From Halocaridina rubra (Eukaryota; Arthropoda; Malacostraca; Decapoda; Atyidae), in NCBI GenBank assembly GCA_037179515.1, contig JAXCGZ010017020.1, positions 86,001 to 150,000 on the forward strand: 64,000 nucleotides of DNA. Reading direction: 5' to 3'. This document shows, piece after piece, positions 1-22,856 of the stretch (positions are counted from its first letter, which is position 1; each line of letters opens with the position of its first letter). Position numbers and translations under genes: made by a program. A model generated the notes under the pieces. That model ran no database searches. It worked only from the letters and a program-made list of their open reading frames with translations, and had not been told where the DNA came from.

Positions 1-364
1 ATTTTCAATATTATTAATTAATACCATTTGAAGAAACTTTTTAAATTCATGAAGGGTGGTTCAATTCACTGCCTGCGTTGCACATCATCTTATGAGATCC
101 AATGCGTTTGTATGATAAAATTAACATTCGGTTACAGTACGTATTCTTTGTGTATAATATTGTGCTTGACATCTTAAAATTCAATAATGAAGCTTCACGG
201 TAATAAAAAAAAAAATCTTGTTCTTGTCCTTGCTAGTTTTTTTTTTTTTTTTATTATTATTTAAATCAGAATATTGTATTTTAGCTGTGTGAAAGGAAAA
301 CTGCCAAAGTAGGCATGTACATTTACTCTTTCCATTGGCATGTGTTTTATGCATAAAACTGAAT

Positions 365-365
<1 letters not shown>
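1..365. other. AT-rich sequence, no gene seen
   Basis: Poly-A and poly-T runs near 206-255. No exon-like reading frame or repeat family recognised. Confidence 0.4.
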
Positions 366-366
<1 letters not shown>

Positions 367-396
<30 letters not shown>

Positions 397-490
397 TGTA
401 TGTATGTATGTATGTATGTATGTATGTATGTATGTATGTATGTATGTATGTATGTATGTATGTATGTATGTATGTATGTATGTATGTATG
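367..490. repeat. (TATG)n microsatellite
   Basis: About 31 near-perfect tetranucleotide units. Confidence 0.97.
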
Positions 491-574
491 GCTTTAATTA
501 CCTAATTATAATTACCTAAATGTGCTTGCAGAAAAGAACCCTATGCTTGTAACTCACCTTCCCATGGTCGGTGC

Positions 575-905
575 CGTTTTTATACTGAAAGATACTTATC
601 ATATTCGCCCTTAAAACTATGACTTGAGTTAGCATTAATTACCTCCTCACTTAGCGAATACGAAGCATCAATTATTCTTACGCATAAAAAAAAAGTACTT
701 CTTTACATCCTACAAAAAATTTTCCTACGAAGCTTAAAGCTATGACCTCTAGTTCTATAGCCAGCTATATCAAAATATCGATCCCTTTCCATTCTGTCAA
801 ACCCAAGAGGGAATTTAAAAACCTTCACCAGATCCCCCCTTATTTTTATAGCTTAAAGTGATGGTAAGTCTAATTCCTCCAGCCTCTTCTCATAACGGAG
901 ATTGC
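575..905 (-). mobile_element. CR1-like LINE 3' fragment (reverse transcriptase C-terminus)
   Basis: The minus strand reads GDLVKVFKFPLGFDRMERDR, then YRTRGHSFKLRRKIF, and after a break SEEVINANS. This is the usual C-terminal end of CR1/L2-type LINE polymerases. It is 5'-truncated and frame-broken. Confidence 0.6.
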
Positions 906-1154
906 GTATGTATGTAAACTGCTAATACAAATATTTGAACAGTCATGCTTTCATATGAAGTATTCACATTTTTTAACAATTCTAATTCTCCGGAAAATTT
1001 GAATTAATGCACATCCTTGTCGCCTATGACAGCATGATAAGTGTACCTGTTATCACTCTAATATTAGGTTTTTTTATTCTTATTTATCATTCTTGTTACG
1101 TAGTCTACACTAATATCATACCTATAGGCCAAGAGATATACCCTGCATGTAAAT

Positions 1155-1440
<286 letters not shown>

Positions 1441-1523
1441 CTTGTGGTTGTCTTTCACAGTGTGCCTGGTTCGACTCCTAGGACTGACGGGGCCATAATA
1501 AGATCTCTGACGCAAAATTATGG

Positions 1524-1598
<75 letters not shown>
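1524..1598. repeat. (TA)n-(TG)n microsatellite
   Basis: A short TA run followed by about 30 TG units, directly before an RTE-derived SINE-like copy. Confidence 0.95.
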
Positions 1599-1600
<2 letters not shown>

Positions 1601-1756
1601 TGAAGGATAAGAATATTTCCTCCGTGTACCCCTGTGCCGCAAAAGTCAACTAAATGATGCGGAGCGAGGGGACTGGGAATCCCCTCCATTGTATTTCCTC
1701 CTACAAAATATCAAGTTTTTGCTTTGACTGAGACACCCCTTAAAAGGGGAATTATA

Positions 1757-1762
<6 letters not shown>
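1596..1762 (+). mobile_element. RTE-derived SINE-like element, copy A
   Basis: It joins a 5' segment (cgcaaaagtcaactaa, gactgggaatcccc) to a 3' tail (tttgactgagacacccc, aaaaggggaatta). Both ends match the ends of the long RTE LINE at 29578-32945, without the interior. The 3' end runs into a (TATC)n/(TA)n microsatellite. Confidence 0.6.
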
Positions 1763-2011
<249 letters not shown>

Positions 2012-2099
2012 TCTTTCTAATTTCTCCGCAGATTAGAATTTGAAACTGTAATAATAGACAATTGCATCTGTGGATTTGCTATCCTATATCGACAAGTCA

Positions 2100-2400
<301 letters not shown>

Positions 2401-2518
2401 ACTGATATACTAGGAATGAAAGCAGTATATCTGAATGCCTTTTTGTTCATTTTACAGCTTCTCCTAACCTAACTTATGGCTTCATTTTTTGCATTTAATT
2501 CGAATCTCAGTTATATAG

Positions 2519-2932
2519 GCATTAATAATAATCAAATAAACACATTAATATATGTGAAAACATGAATCACATTTTACTAGACTTTCAGTGGTGTAGTTGA
2601 CAGCGCCTTGGCACAGAAAAGATGTCATAGGTTCGAGTCCCAGTCAGGGGTAAAATATGATTCATGTTTTCACATATATTAATGTGCTTATTTGATTATT
2701 ATTAATGCTTCTTTTAGCTGGGCTTCGAATTAAATGCAAAAATCAAAGCCACGAGTGAGGTCAGGAGAAGCTGTACTATGATTAAAATGACATTCAGATT
2801 GAATGCGTTCAATCCTATAATAGGATTGCAGTTAAGCTGTAGGGTTTGTTTCTCTTTTAGACCTACAGTGGTTTAATTGATAGCACCTTGGCACAGTAAT
2901 TATGAGTCTTAGGTTCGAGTCCCTGACAAGGG

Positions 2933-2935
<3 letters not shown>
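2519..2935 (+). repeat. SINE-B foldback copy and a second head in tandem
   Basis: A tRNA-like head (2581-2655) lies between two inverted arms, 2519-2576 and 2649-2708. These are near-perfect reverse complements containing gttttcacatatattaatg. A second head follows at 2862-2935 and ends in (TA)n (2936-3009). Confidence 0.6.

Positions 2936-3009
<74 letters not shown>
2936..3009. repeat. (TA)n microsatellite
   Basis: Pure TA run at the 3' end of a SINE-B head. Confidence 0.97.
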
Positions 3010-3011
<2 letters not shown>

Positions 3012-3331
3012 TGAAATTCAGCCTTCTATTCAGAGCATTATTTAATATTTAATAATATAATCTTTTATGTAAAAAAAAAATAACAATAATAACCTACCAG
3101 TCAGCCCCTCGTATTGCAGAATTATTTGTGCCACTATTTGTGATTTTCTTATATTCCCGTGAGTGAATTGTTCAATATTGTAATTGGTGTTGCTATAACG
3201 TATGTAAGCTTCATACGTAGCACTCTCTACTGCTCTGCAAACTGTCGCGGTCACTCCCGCAATACATCGTTCTTGCGTTTGCGCTCCATAGGACGTGTCT
3301 TTTACTAACCTTACGTTTATAACCGTCCAGT

Positions 3332-3527
3332 TGTCACCGTGGCTCAAGCGGTAACGTCCGCGACTCTGAGGCGTCAGGTCAAGGGTTCGCGCCCCGTCAC
3401 AGTCTGAGGTTAGCAAGGGCATGCACTCAGGGTAACGATTACATCTGCCAAAACAAGTCTTTCGCAAGAAGGCAACCGTCCTAGCCGTTATTAGAAAAGG
3501 GAATCTGTGACGTAAAACCGCAACAAC
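3332..3527 (+). repeat. tRNA-derived SINE-A copy
   Basis: It starts gtcaccgtggctcaagcggt (A-box-like), has B-box-like GGTTCGCGCCCC, and ends gacgtaaaaccg. It is slightly diverged, and no clear target-site duplication was found. Confidence 0.8.
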
Positions 3528-3896
3528 ATATATATATCCGTTTAAACATTCATTTATGATCCATCGCCATAGCTCTTCTTTAGACGCCCTATCAAGAGTT
3601 TTTTCTTTTATAATTCTCCTCTCACTATGTGTAGTTCCTTTTATTATTGGCCATAATCCTGAATATCTTTTCTGTAGTTGTGTGGCATCTGTTGTTCCTC
3701 TTCCAACTGCAAACCCATAATGTTCCTCATTTTACCTCCTTGACATAATCTTTTCCCACATCCACGCCGTGTGGGACAATAATTTGGATTCCTTTAGTTG
3801 CTACATCAAAGGATAATTTATTTACTATTATAACTGGGCACCAGTTCATTATATCTTTTTTCACTAATTCTCTCTTTCAAAAAGGATTATTCTTTA

Positions 3897-3990
3897 TGAG
3901 TGTGACACAGGGACAGGCAATAGAATTGCCCTCATCAAGCCCGGGCACCAAGAAAATACTAAGACGAAGAAAAAGTAGATGATTAAGGAA
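3897..3990 (-). mobile_element. LINE 3'-tail fragment (Jockey-like family)
   Basis: On the minus strand this matches the last 80 bases of the LINE relic ending at 42250 (gcccgggc, gagggcaattct, cctgtccctgtgtcac). Only the tail is present. Confidence 0.5.
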
Positions 3991-4265
3991 TAGGCAGAAA
4001 TAAGGGAATAATACATAATAGAAAAAGGATAGGCTGAAAGAATCATCGAAGTATTGAGGACCTAGAGATATGGTAGGATTGGGCCCTAAGATAACGATAG
4101 ATCCGCTTTTTGAAGGTAGGTAGGCTATTAGAATGAGGAAATATAGACAGAGGAAGTGAGTTCCAGAGTGAGTAGGTGGATGGGAAGTAGCAAATATTCC
4201 ACTGATTTCGAATGAGTTATTCCCAATTTTTACAAGCTACGTTGTAGCTAAAGCTAATTTGCAAT

Positions 4266-4590
<325 letters not shown>

Positions 4591-4909
4591 TTTACCAACT
4601 GTGGTGATGCGAATTATCAGTGAATAGTAATCTATTTGAATAAACTGTTGGTCGACTCCCTCCTTCCCTTTCCCCCAAAGAAATAAAGTTCATTTAATAC
4701 AGCGATCATGTTTCAGCATTTATAGTTAACATCAACATTATACGGAATCACCAAACAGAATTGAATAAACCCCATGAAATGGATGGATCTGCATCAGTGT
4801 TGGTCTGTTTTATCGTTCACAATTTAGATAGCTTTTGTTTACTTTGCCTGGCTTTTACTGGCTTCATTTTCTTTTCTCTTCGCAACAGGGAGGAGATTCA
4901 AAAAATAAG

Positions 4910-12082
<7,173 letters not shown>

Positions 12083-12156
12083 GCTAGTAGTATTGTATTT
12101 TCTGAATGGAATTAATGTCCTGTTTGTTACAAAAATAACTTCTATAATTTTCACAA

Positions 12157-12162
12157 AATAAA
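12157..12162 (+). promoter_or_regulatory. Polyadenylation signal candidate for the receptor gene
   Basis: AATAAA lies 75 bases after the receptor stop codon. A second AATAAA is at 12251-12256. A (TA)n tract follows at 12392, so the 3' UTR is probably short. Confidence 0.5.
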
Positions 12163-12388
12163 TTGACAGAGATTAGCATTCCCTTAGACTAGCACGCATA
12201 TACAGCATATATTGCATAAATAATATGAAAAGTTGCTTACGAAAATTTTGAATAAATAATGTTTAGGTTGAGAGAACATGCTTCTTGAGCTGAACGTTCA
12301 ATTCTGCATTTATATTGTTTAGGGCAGGTGCTGAATTAATTGTATGTTTTATATTTGAATTATGTAAGCGATAGTTATATTAACATTG

Positions 12389-12654
<266 letters not shown>

Positions 12655-12710
12655 CATATTATTTTTTTTAACTCCACCATGTATCTTAGAGGTTTCTCTC
12701 TTCTCTTATC

Positions 12711-12923
<213 letters not shown>

Positions 12924-13290
12924 GAATGTGTTAGGCTATATGTAAAGTGTAATGAGGTTTTCAATGTCCTCGTCATATTAGATAATGAATATGAGGTAGA
13001 GATTTTTGTTGTCGTACTTATATTTTTAGGATGAGACTAACGTGGGATCAGATGGATGAGTAAATATAAAATAAAACAATTCCCTATATTAATTAACAAA
13101 ACTTTAGTTGTCTCAATAGTCTCTTATTAACAAATAGACGTGTGGTCTAGAGGTATTATTTCTTTTGTTTATTATAACATAATATGAAATTTTCCCTGAT
13201 AATAAAGAATGGAGGAAAGGCGGAGAGTACACTTTCTAACATTATATATTAGACACATAAGGTTTTCAAAGCAATAAGGCTTTCAAAGCA

Positions 13291-13497
13291 TTGTAGTCAC
13301 CGTGGCTCAAGCGGTAGCGTCCGCGACTCTGAGGCGTCAGGTCTAGGGTTCGCGCCCCGTCACGGTCTGAGGTTAGCAAGGGCATACACTCAGGGTAACA
13401 ATTACATCTACCAAAACAAGTCCTTCGCAAGCAGGCAACCGTCCTAGCCCTTAGTAGAAAAGGGAGTCCGTGACGTAAAACCGGAATAAACCGGAAC
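13291..13497 (+). repeat. SINE-A copy with duplicated 3' end
   Basis: Full length, with a perfect 15-base target-site duplication aaggctttcaaagca at 13276-13290 and 13498-13512. The terminal ccggaa motif is repeated. Confidence 0.92.
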
Positions 13498-13664
13498 AAG
13501 GCTTTCAAAGCAATCGGTTGGATATAAAGCAATTGTTAAAAGAATTTTGTAGGTAGGTTCTTATACTAAGAGATAATGGACCTGCTCAAGGCAGGCCGAC
13601 AGTAGGGAATCCATCATTAATTCCCCAGCTTCGGTCTGTTTGCGATCACTGAATGTGTACTAAT

Positions 13665-13867
13665 TCTTGTTGTTCCGGTTTTACGTCACGGACTCCCTTT
13701 TCAACCAAGGCCTAGGACGGTTGCCCTCTTGCGAAGGACTTGTTTTGGCAGATGTAATCGTTACCCTGAGTGCATGCCCTTGCTAACCTCAGACCGTGAC
13801 GGGGCGCGAACCCTCGACCTGACGCCTCAGAGTCGCGGACGCTACCGTTTGAGCCACGGTGACTACC
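13665..13867 (-). repeat. SINE-A copy, inverted partner of the previous one
   Basis: Full length, minus, with a 14-base target-site duplication gaatgtgtactaat at 13651-13664 and 13868-13881. Confidence 0.92.
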
Positions 13868-14320
13868 GAATGTGTACTAATAGTGACATATAAAACGTAT
13901 ATCGTTGAGTGACATCTGTGGGTTTTGAAGCATATTATTATTCTGCTTGTATATTAAAAATGCCTAATCTCTTATTATACTGTCATTAACGTAAAATAAG
14001 TTCCTTCGCTGAACATCTGAGGCCGCACTTCTTTCAATTATAGTTTAATATATTCTTTGTGAGTGTCATTGAATGCTAAATCAAAGGTTCCAACACTATT
14101 GTTGTTGGAATTTGTTTACTTGATTCTCCACATAGTAAGACACACCTGTTTCAATTCTTGAGACACTACCAAAGCTTCTTCATTCTTGGGCTCGATTTCT
14201 TAAACAGTGTTAACCTAGGATGCCATATTGTTAGTTAGCTAGACACACACAAATGGATTTCATAAACACATCTGACGCTGTTCTGTGTATGGCTAGAATC
14301 CTCCACAGGGGATCCTAGCC

Positions 14321-14685
<365 letters not shown>

Positions 14686-14906
14686 TCGTGTTCGTGGTAG
14701 AAATACCTCCACACCATCTGTATTTCAGACATGACACGCTTTTCAAATGCTATCAAGTTCACGAGTACTGAGAGAGCAATGGATAGAACTCTAGTTTATC
14801 TAGAGAGTAAACAGAAATATCGTAATGAAAGTTTTATTCCATATTTAGTATCTCTGCAATCAAAAACCTAGATTACAACACTTATTACCACAACAACAAC
14901 AGCAAC

Positions 14907-14935
14907 TCTACTACTACTACTACTACTACTACTAC

Positions 14936-14998
<63 letters not shown>
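14907..14998. repeat. (CTA)n-(ATA)n microsatellite
   Basis: Ten CTA units followed by about 20 ATA units, ending at SINE-D. Confidence 0.97.
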
Positions 14999-15130
14999 GG
15001 CGTTGGCTTCGTATTCATAAGGTCGGCAGATCGGTTCCGTCCAAGAACGAGAGCTTAAGCCGTGTACTGATAGATTACTGCTGTGGCAGTTGGGACTTGC
15101 CCCGGCTGACTTTCTGAGGAGCATCTCAGA
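14999..15130 (+). repeat. SINE-D fragment (tRNA-related)
   Basis: It contains ggtcggcagatcggttcc, gagcttaagccgt and ttgccccggctgac, matching the minus-strand copy at 39660-39848. Confidence 0.55.
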
Positions 15131-15615
15131 TGGATATCGGAACTGAAACTTGGCAACCTTTACTTATACCTTTAATGGTAATAATGATAATCATACTCAT
15201 TCTAGTTAACCGGAGTGATTTACCATTGATATATATAAAAATAAATCCTAATGCAGGAAAATGATACTTGTAGCAGCCATTATAGAGAAAACAGAAACCT
15301 TAAATCTATCAAAAATGAGCTGTGGAAATCTGACATAAATGAAGCAATCATTAAATTCTTTAATACGTTTATTCCGAAATGACCGTAGACCTGACCTCAC
15401 ATTCGATGCTCTACCCATCGTGTATCCTCCTGGGAATTGTCTCTAACAATAACCTTCCCCATCCATATACTGTCACGTTGTATCTGTTAAGGATTTGCAT
15501 CATTTGTGTCCAAAGAAGACCGTTTTCCGGTCGTAAATTCCTGAATACTTTGTTGTTTATTTAAGATTCATTTTCTGCTTCATTGTGTGCTATGTAATAA
15601 CAATTTAATATGCGT

Positions 15616-16814
<1,199 letters not shown>

Positions 16815-16818
16815 CTAA

Positions 16819-16972
16819 ATAGTAAGGAAGCCCATCAGTGAAACAAAACTTATAAACAATGCTATATTTCGGATCCTAACTGGATCCCTTCTCAAGCACA
16901 ACGAGAAGGGATCCAGTTAGGATCCGAAATATTGCATTGTTTTATAATTTTTGTTTCACTGATGGGCTTCCT

Positions 16973-16978
<6 letters not shown>
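16819..16978. repeat. Hairpin with 75-base arms and a short loop
   Basis: Arm 16819-16892 (tagtaaggaagcccatcagt ... gggatcc mirrored) pairs with 16903-16978 around a loop of about nine bases (aagcacaac). There are only a few mismatches, and GGATCC occurs twice in each arm. It is followed by (TA)n to 17066. Confidence 0.85.
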
Positions 16979-17066
<88 letters not shown>

Positions 17067-17068
<2 letters not shown>

Positions 17069-17289
17069 AAATAAGCACATTACCCCGACCGGGGCTTGAA
17101 CCTAGGACTCATAATTACTAAGTCAAGGCGCTCACCAACTACACACCACAGAAGGTACAAGGAGTTCCTAAGTATAGCAGATATAAGCTATACGGTTGGA
17201 TACCTTTTACCTTCTGTGGTGTGTAGTTGGTAGCGCCTTGACTTAGTAATTATAAGTCCTAGGTTCAAGTCCCGGTCGGGGTAAAAAAT

Positions 17290-17300
<11 letters not shown>
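17067..17300. repeat. Head-to-head inverted pair of SINE-B heads
   Basis: Minus head 17067-17160 and plus head 17209-17290 are reverse complements (ttctgtggtgtgtagttggt, ttcaagtcccggtcgggg), with about 48 bases between them. Confidence 0.8.
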
Positions 17301-17719
<419 letters not shown>

Positions 17720-17900
17720 ATTGGTATCCTATATCTTGAAGCATACATGGTCTGAACGGGTAAAATGAAGGAAGACGTAAAAATGAAAATGAAACCATTT
17801 TCAAAAAAATCGACTTTAAGTGGGTTTAGTAGTAAAATTAAAATTGTTAAAAAAATGTTTGATAGAAAATAAAATATGCAAAACCATGAAAATAATATTG

Positions 17901-18245
<345 letters not shown>

Positions 18246-18249
18246 TTTG

Positions 18250-18407
<158 letters not shown>

Positions 18408-18436
18408 GCGTATTACTAAATAAAATGAATATATAA

Positions 18437-21400
18437 CTAACGAAGAATAATACAGTATAATCCAGGGTCAGAGTATTATATCTTATTTCCGGTTTATATA
18501 TTTGTCTTCATGGCAACCATGATATTATATTTCTACTTTACAAAATAAATATTATTGGTACCAGTATATAACAATTTATTTATTTAATAAGTTTTTAGGA
18601 TACGTATTTTGTTTAGAATAATTCTAAGCCCACAGAGATAACAGAAATTAGAGATTCAACGTGGATGTAATTTTCAGGGCTGCAAATGCGCAGTGTGATA
18701 AAAAGAGGAAGGCAGAGCTTTGTTTATATTTATAGTTCGTGGAGAATCTCCAATGCTATTTAATGTCAAAGTTTCAGGTAGGTGATATTATAATACATTG
18801 GATACCTAGGTAATTATTAGCTGAAGGGGAAAATGATTTTGCGTGATTCTTTATGTCTATTGATAAATGTGAAATGGTATTTTCCAGTGAAGATCATCTC
18901 TTCATGAGTCATGACCATTTTGCATGATGCTCTTATGCACTCTAGTCTGGACTTTCCTTCACTGTTTTGCCTGTAATACAGCATGTTAATCTATTTTTCT
19001 AAAACTAGTTTTCGCTGTAATTTTTGTGAACTGTTGATCGTTAAAATCTATGTGCTCTTAGCCTCTTAAGATAGCCCTTCCGTAGGCTAGAGTGGAAAAT
19101 TTCAGTAGCTTGTATAGATACCTATTTTATTTGGCGACGAAATTCTCACGGCTAAATCAGACCGTGCTATATGATATCCTACCTACAGAACCAGTGTAAT
19201 TGTCACAATAGTTTTGGTTGAGATTCTTTTTATGCACCCTGCCTTAAATCGTATTTTTCCCACATCTAATAGTAATTACTTGATATATATATCTGAAACA
19301 ATCGTCACCCACTCCTGGAAAACTGATACTTTGATGAAGATCACACAAATAAATGTATGGTTAATGAGCAAAACCACAGAGGAGACCCTTTACATACTCT
19401 ACAGACGAAGAATACTACACATTTTCAAGTGAGCCTCACTGTAATTTTAACACCCAAATTAACCCTTTTAAGGTATGTAGCTAACTAACCTATCCAACCT
19501 AACCTGGGTTAGATTTGGTTAGTTAGTTGCGTACCTAAATTGGGTATACTGTATAAGGGTGTTTAAAAAGCAGCGTTGCTCCCTTGAGAGGTGGTGGTGT
19601 CTGTCTTGTCTCTTGGGTATGCTGTATAATGGTTCCCCTCGGGTTTGATCATTAACTATTTATCATCCACAAATTTATTTGCGTTATTTTTACCAGAGTA
19701 AGAGTTTTCTCCTGGAATGAGCTTTGTGAGTTTTAGACATATACGTCAAAGAAATAATGTTAGATGAGGGATAGATACGAGTTATGGTGGAGTGCATAAA
19801 ATGAATCTTAGCCATAGTTTTAGTTACTTTTGCCAACAAAAATGGCCTAGGAGTACCAAATTCGACTCTTGAAATCCAAAGCAGAGACGTGGTATGTAAA
19901 GACTTTGGAATCTGTGCTTTTAAAGGAATAGGCCACGGCTGCGATCGTGGTTGCTCGGTGCAGCATACTGGCTGCAGTGGTCGCGCTGGCCGCCATGAGG
20001 TCGGATCGGTTCCGTCCGCCGAGAGAAACGCTGGCGACGCGTGGTGCCCCAGGGGGGGGGGAACTCTGCTGCGATACCGGGGTGCTGTTTTTCACAGCTC
20101 TACCTATTTGCTTAAATTAGATAACATATCTCGACCTTTTAAACTTATCTAGAGGTAAATGTCCAAAATTTCAGAGAGATGCATTAGTATTTGGGTGTCA
20201 CTATTGTAAGAAATTGTTCTTGCATTTATTGTGAAACAAAACATACATCTGGTAGTCATATTTGGATTAAAATGTAATTCAGAATTGCAGAATATTATTG
20301 GTGCTGAGCATAATTGTTTATTTTGTCGCATTAGTAGCCACTAACATTATTTAGTGAATAAAAATGCTTAATTTAAATATAGTCTCCTGATCAGTAATAA
20401 AACACATAGCAAAAATTTAATTAGCACTTATGGATATAACCTAGTCTTTTAAGTTTCAAAGCAGATAACTGCCAATAACGAATGCCTCCTAATTTACTCA
20501 AGTCCTGTTAACCTTCAGTACTTAAAAGTAATATTAAGGAAACAGCTGGACAGTATAAAAAAGTATATTGATTATGATTGTGGTTATTGTAATTATTTTA
20601 CAATATTGGTTTGGTTGGAAGGATTTGGTAAACTTGCTTTTGGCTGAGTGAAGGCTCGGCAATCTTGGCTTCATTGGGCCAGTAAATGAAGATTTATTCC
20701 AGTAAATACATGGAAGAAAGTTATTTTGCTTTCTAAAATGGCATACTTTCAATAAAATATTCTGAACAAATCTAATCATTTTTTACTGGTTGCCTAAGCA
20801 CTGCCATCTCTGTACACATTTCATAACTTGACCTGTAACCTACACTTTTCGGATTTCACTTCACTATCTGTGATGACCTTTCATTTCCATTAATTTATGT
20901 TTTGTACAACTATCAGCCACAAAATTTCTTGCAGTTTGCTTTGTTAGACACTAATCACGTTTGCTAACCTTGCGATATTCTAAATCGCTCCTGTGACATT
21001 ATATGTAGAATTAGGTTTGTTTGTCCAAGTGTTCATTGTTAGGGGCTGTTCCCAAGCATTACCAAACTGGTCTATCGACGAATTGTACCACAGCCTATTG
21101 TAAAGGAGGAGTGTGCTTACGATTATAGATCTAATTCTTCGACTGACATATTCTGACCTGATCTGAGCTCCACAGTGTGCCATCTTACCTGACAACTATT
21201 ATATGTAGCATTGCTTCAGATAATGCAATGTTCATTATTTTGCTCTTGGCTTAATATTAAAGCTGTACTGAAGCCATCATGGAGGGGTTAATGATTGAAA
21301 ACTGTAATATGTGTGATATTCTAATAACTTCTAATAACTCTTAATACATTTGCTTCTTATATTTTTGTTTTATATATTTTTTTTATTGTTTTTCTTGAAC

Positions 21401-22518
21401 TTTTTATTTTGCTGCAGTATCTTGGTGGCTCCAATGGAAATAACCAAAATATAATTGAAAAATATGTATACTTTTAGATTTTTTGGATTTGAAAAATAAA
21501 GGAAAATTATGCTTAAATTTTAAATTTTTTAGCCATGGTCACATTTGCTCTCATCATATTGTTGATCTGTTGTACTGAGTGAACGTGATTTTGCCATTCT
21601 CCAACAACCTTCTAAACAGTTCTCAGTAGATCTTTGTCCCTTGAATGAGACTTTTTGGTCATGGTATGTTATGTATATCATACTGTACCATCTATTTTGT
21701 ATTCCTTTCATCCTCCTAGGTATTATTGCCTCCACCTGACAAGTATACCTTTTTTCTGCACCTCCATTTCTTTATTTTAGGCTCTTGTAGACTTGCTCTT
21801 TAAATTGTCATTGCCAGTCTCATAAATCATCCCTTGCTGTTTTTTATACACGGTATTCTGTATCTTCACCACTTGATTCATTCAACTTTTTAGTTCTCAC
21901 TTATTTGAGCCTCACAGACTCCCTGAAACATTTTACTTCATCAAATCATCTATAGCACTTCATCTCCATAAGGTCAGTCTATGTCTCTCTAACATTTAGT
22001 ATCTACCACTCAGTACAATACTGTCAGAAAAACCTCTCCTTCTTGCAATCCAACCTTAGCCTGTCTTCAAACAAATGTTCATTTTCACGATGTTCTGAGT
22101 CTCTTACAGATTTCCCCCACTTTCACATTGTTATCTCTCTATATCTGTAAAATATCATCCAAGTATATTAAATGGTAAGCCTTTTAAAGTATTATACTAT
22201 TTACCATTACTTCAAACCATATCACCTATTCTCATCACTTCTTTTCAGTTTTTGTGCCTATTGTCATAACTTCTTTTCAGTTTTTGTGCCCCTTTCCCAT
22301 ATTCTATTTCATTATACTCCACAAACTTTGGCTGATTTACTCGACGACAGGTAAGGCAGTGCATCTTGTGATAACAAGCACTCTCATATGTAGAAATATA
22401 CATTATAATATTGAGAAATTCATACCAGGGTATTGGCTTATGAATTTGCATTGGCGAAATTCTTTTTAATAGATTGAATGCTTGCCATATTGAGTAATTT
22501 TCAAGGCTAATATCATGA
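18437..22518. other. Gene-poor stretch
   Basis: No coding exon recognised. A short GC-rich, CpG-bearing patch lies at about 19930-20090 (cgcgctggccgcc, gtccgccgagag). A possible donor GTAGGT lies near 18777. Either could mark a promoter or first exon, but nothing ties them to RNF13. Confidence 0.3.
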
Positions 22519-22540
22519 CTTTTTTTTTTTTTTTTTTTCT
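22519..22540. repeat. Poly-T run
   Basis: About 20 T residues. Confidence 0.9.
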
Positions 22541-22703
22541 AATAGTAATGTTGTAGCATCTTTGAATATAATGCTAGCAAGCGTCTGTGTATACAGTAAA
22601 ATTTTTCCGATGCAAGTATTTCATAGTATTGTTTCATTTGTCATAATGGGATGGTTTCGGTTGTTTTATGAAAATTTGCAAGCAGGTAATAATGTAATAT
22701 TAT

Positions 22704-22840
22704 ATCCCCGTCGCGGACTGAGGCTAGTAAGGGCATACACTCAGGGTAGCGATTATATTTGCCAAAACAAGTCCTTCGCAAGAGGCAACCGTCATAGCCC
22801 TTAGTTGAAAAGGGAGTTCGTGACGTAAAACCGAAACCAA
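22704..22840 (+). repeat. 5'-truncated SINE-A copy
   Basis: It starts at ccccgtcgcggactgagg, lacking the tRNA A box, yet has a perfect 16-base target-site duplication aataatgtaatattat at 22688-22703 and 22841-22856. The truncation therefore happened during insertion. Confidence 0.88.
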
Positions 22841-22856
22841 AATAATGTAATATTAT

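Noticed and set aside
360..500. CRISPR-like or satellite array
   Set aside because: The regular spacing is a simple TATG microsatellite without spacers; the host is a eukaryote.
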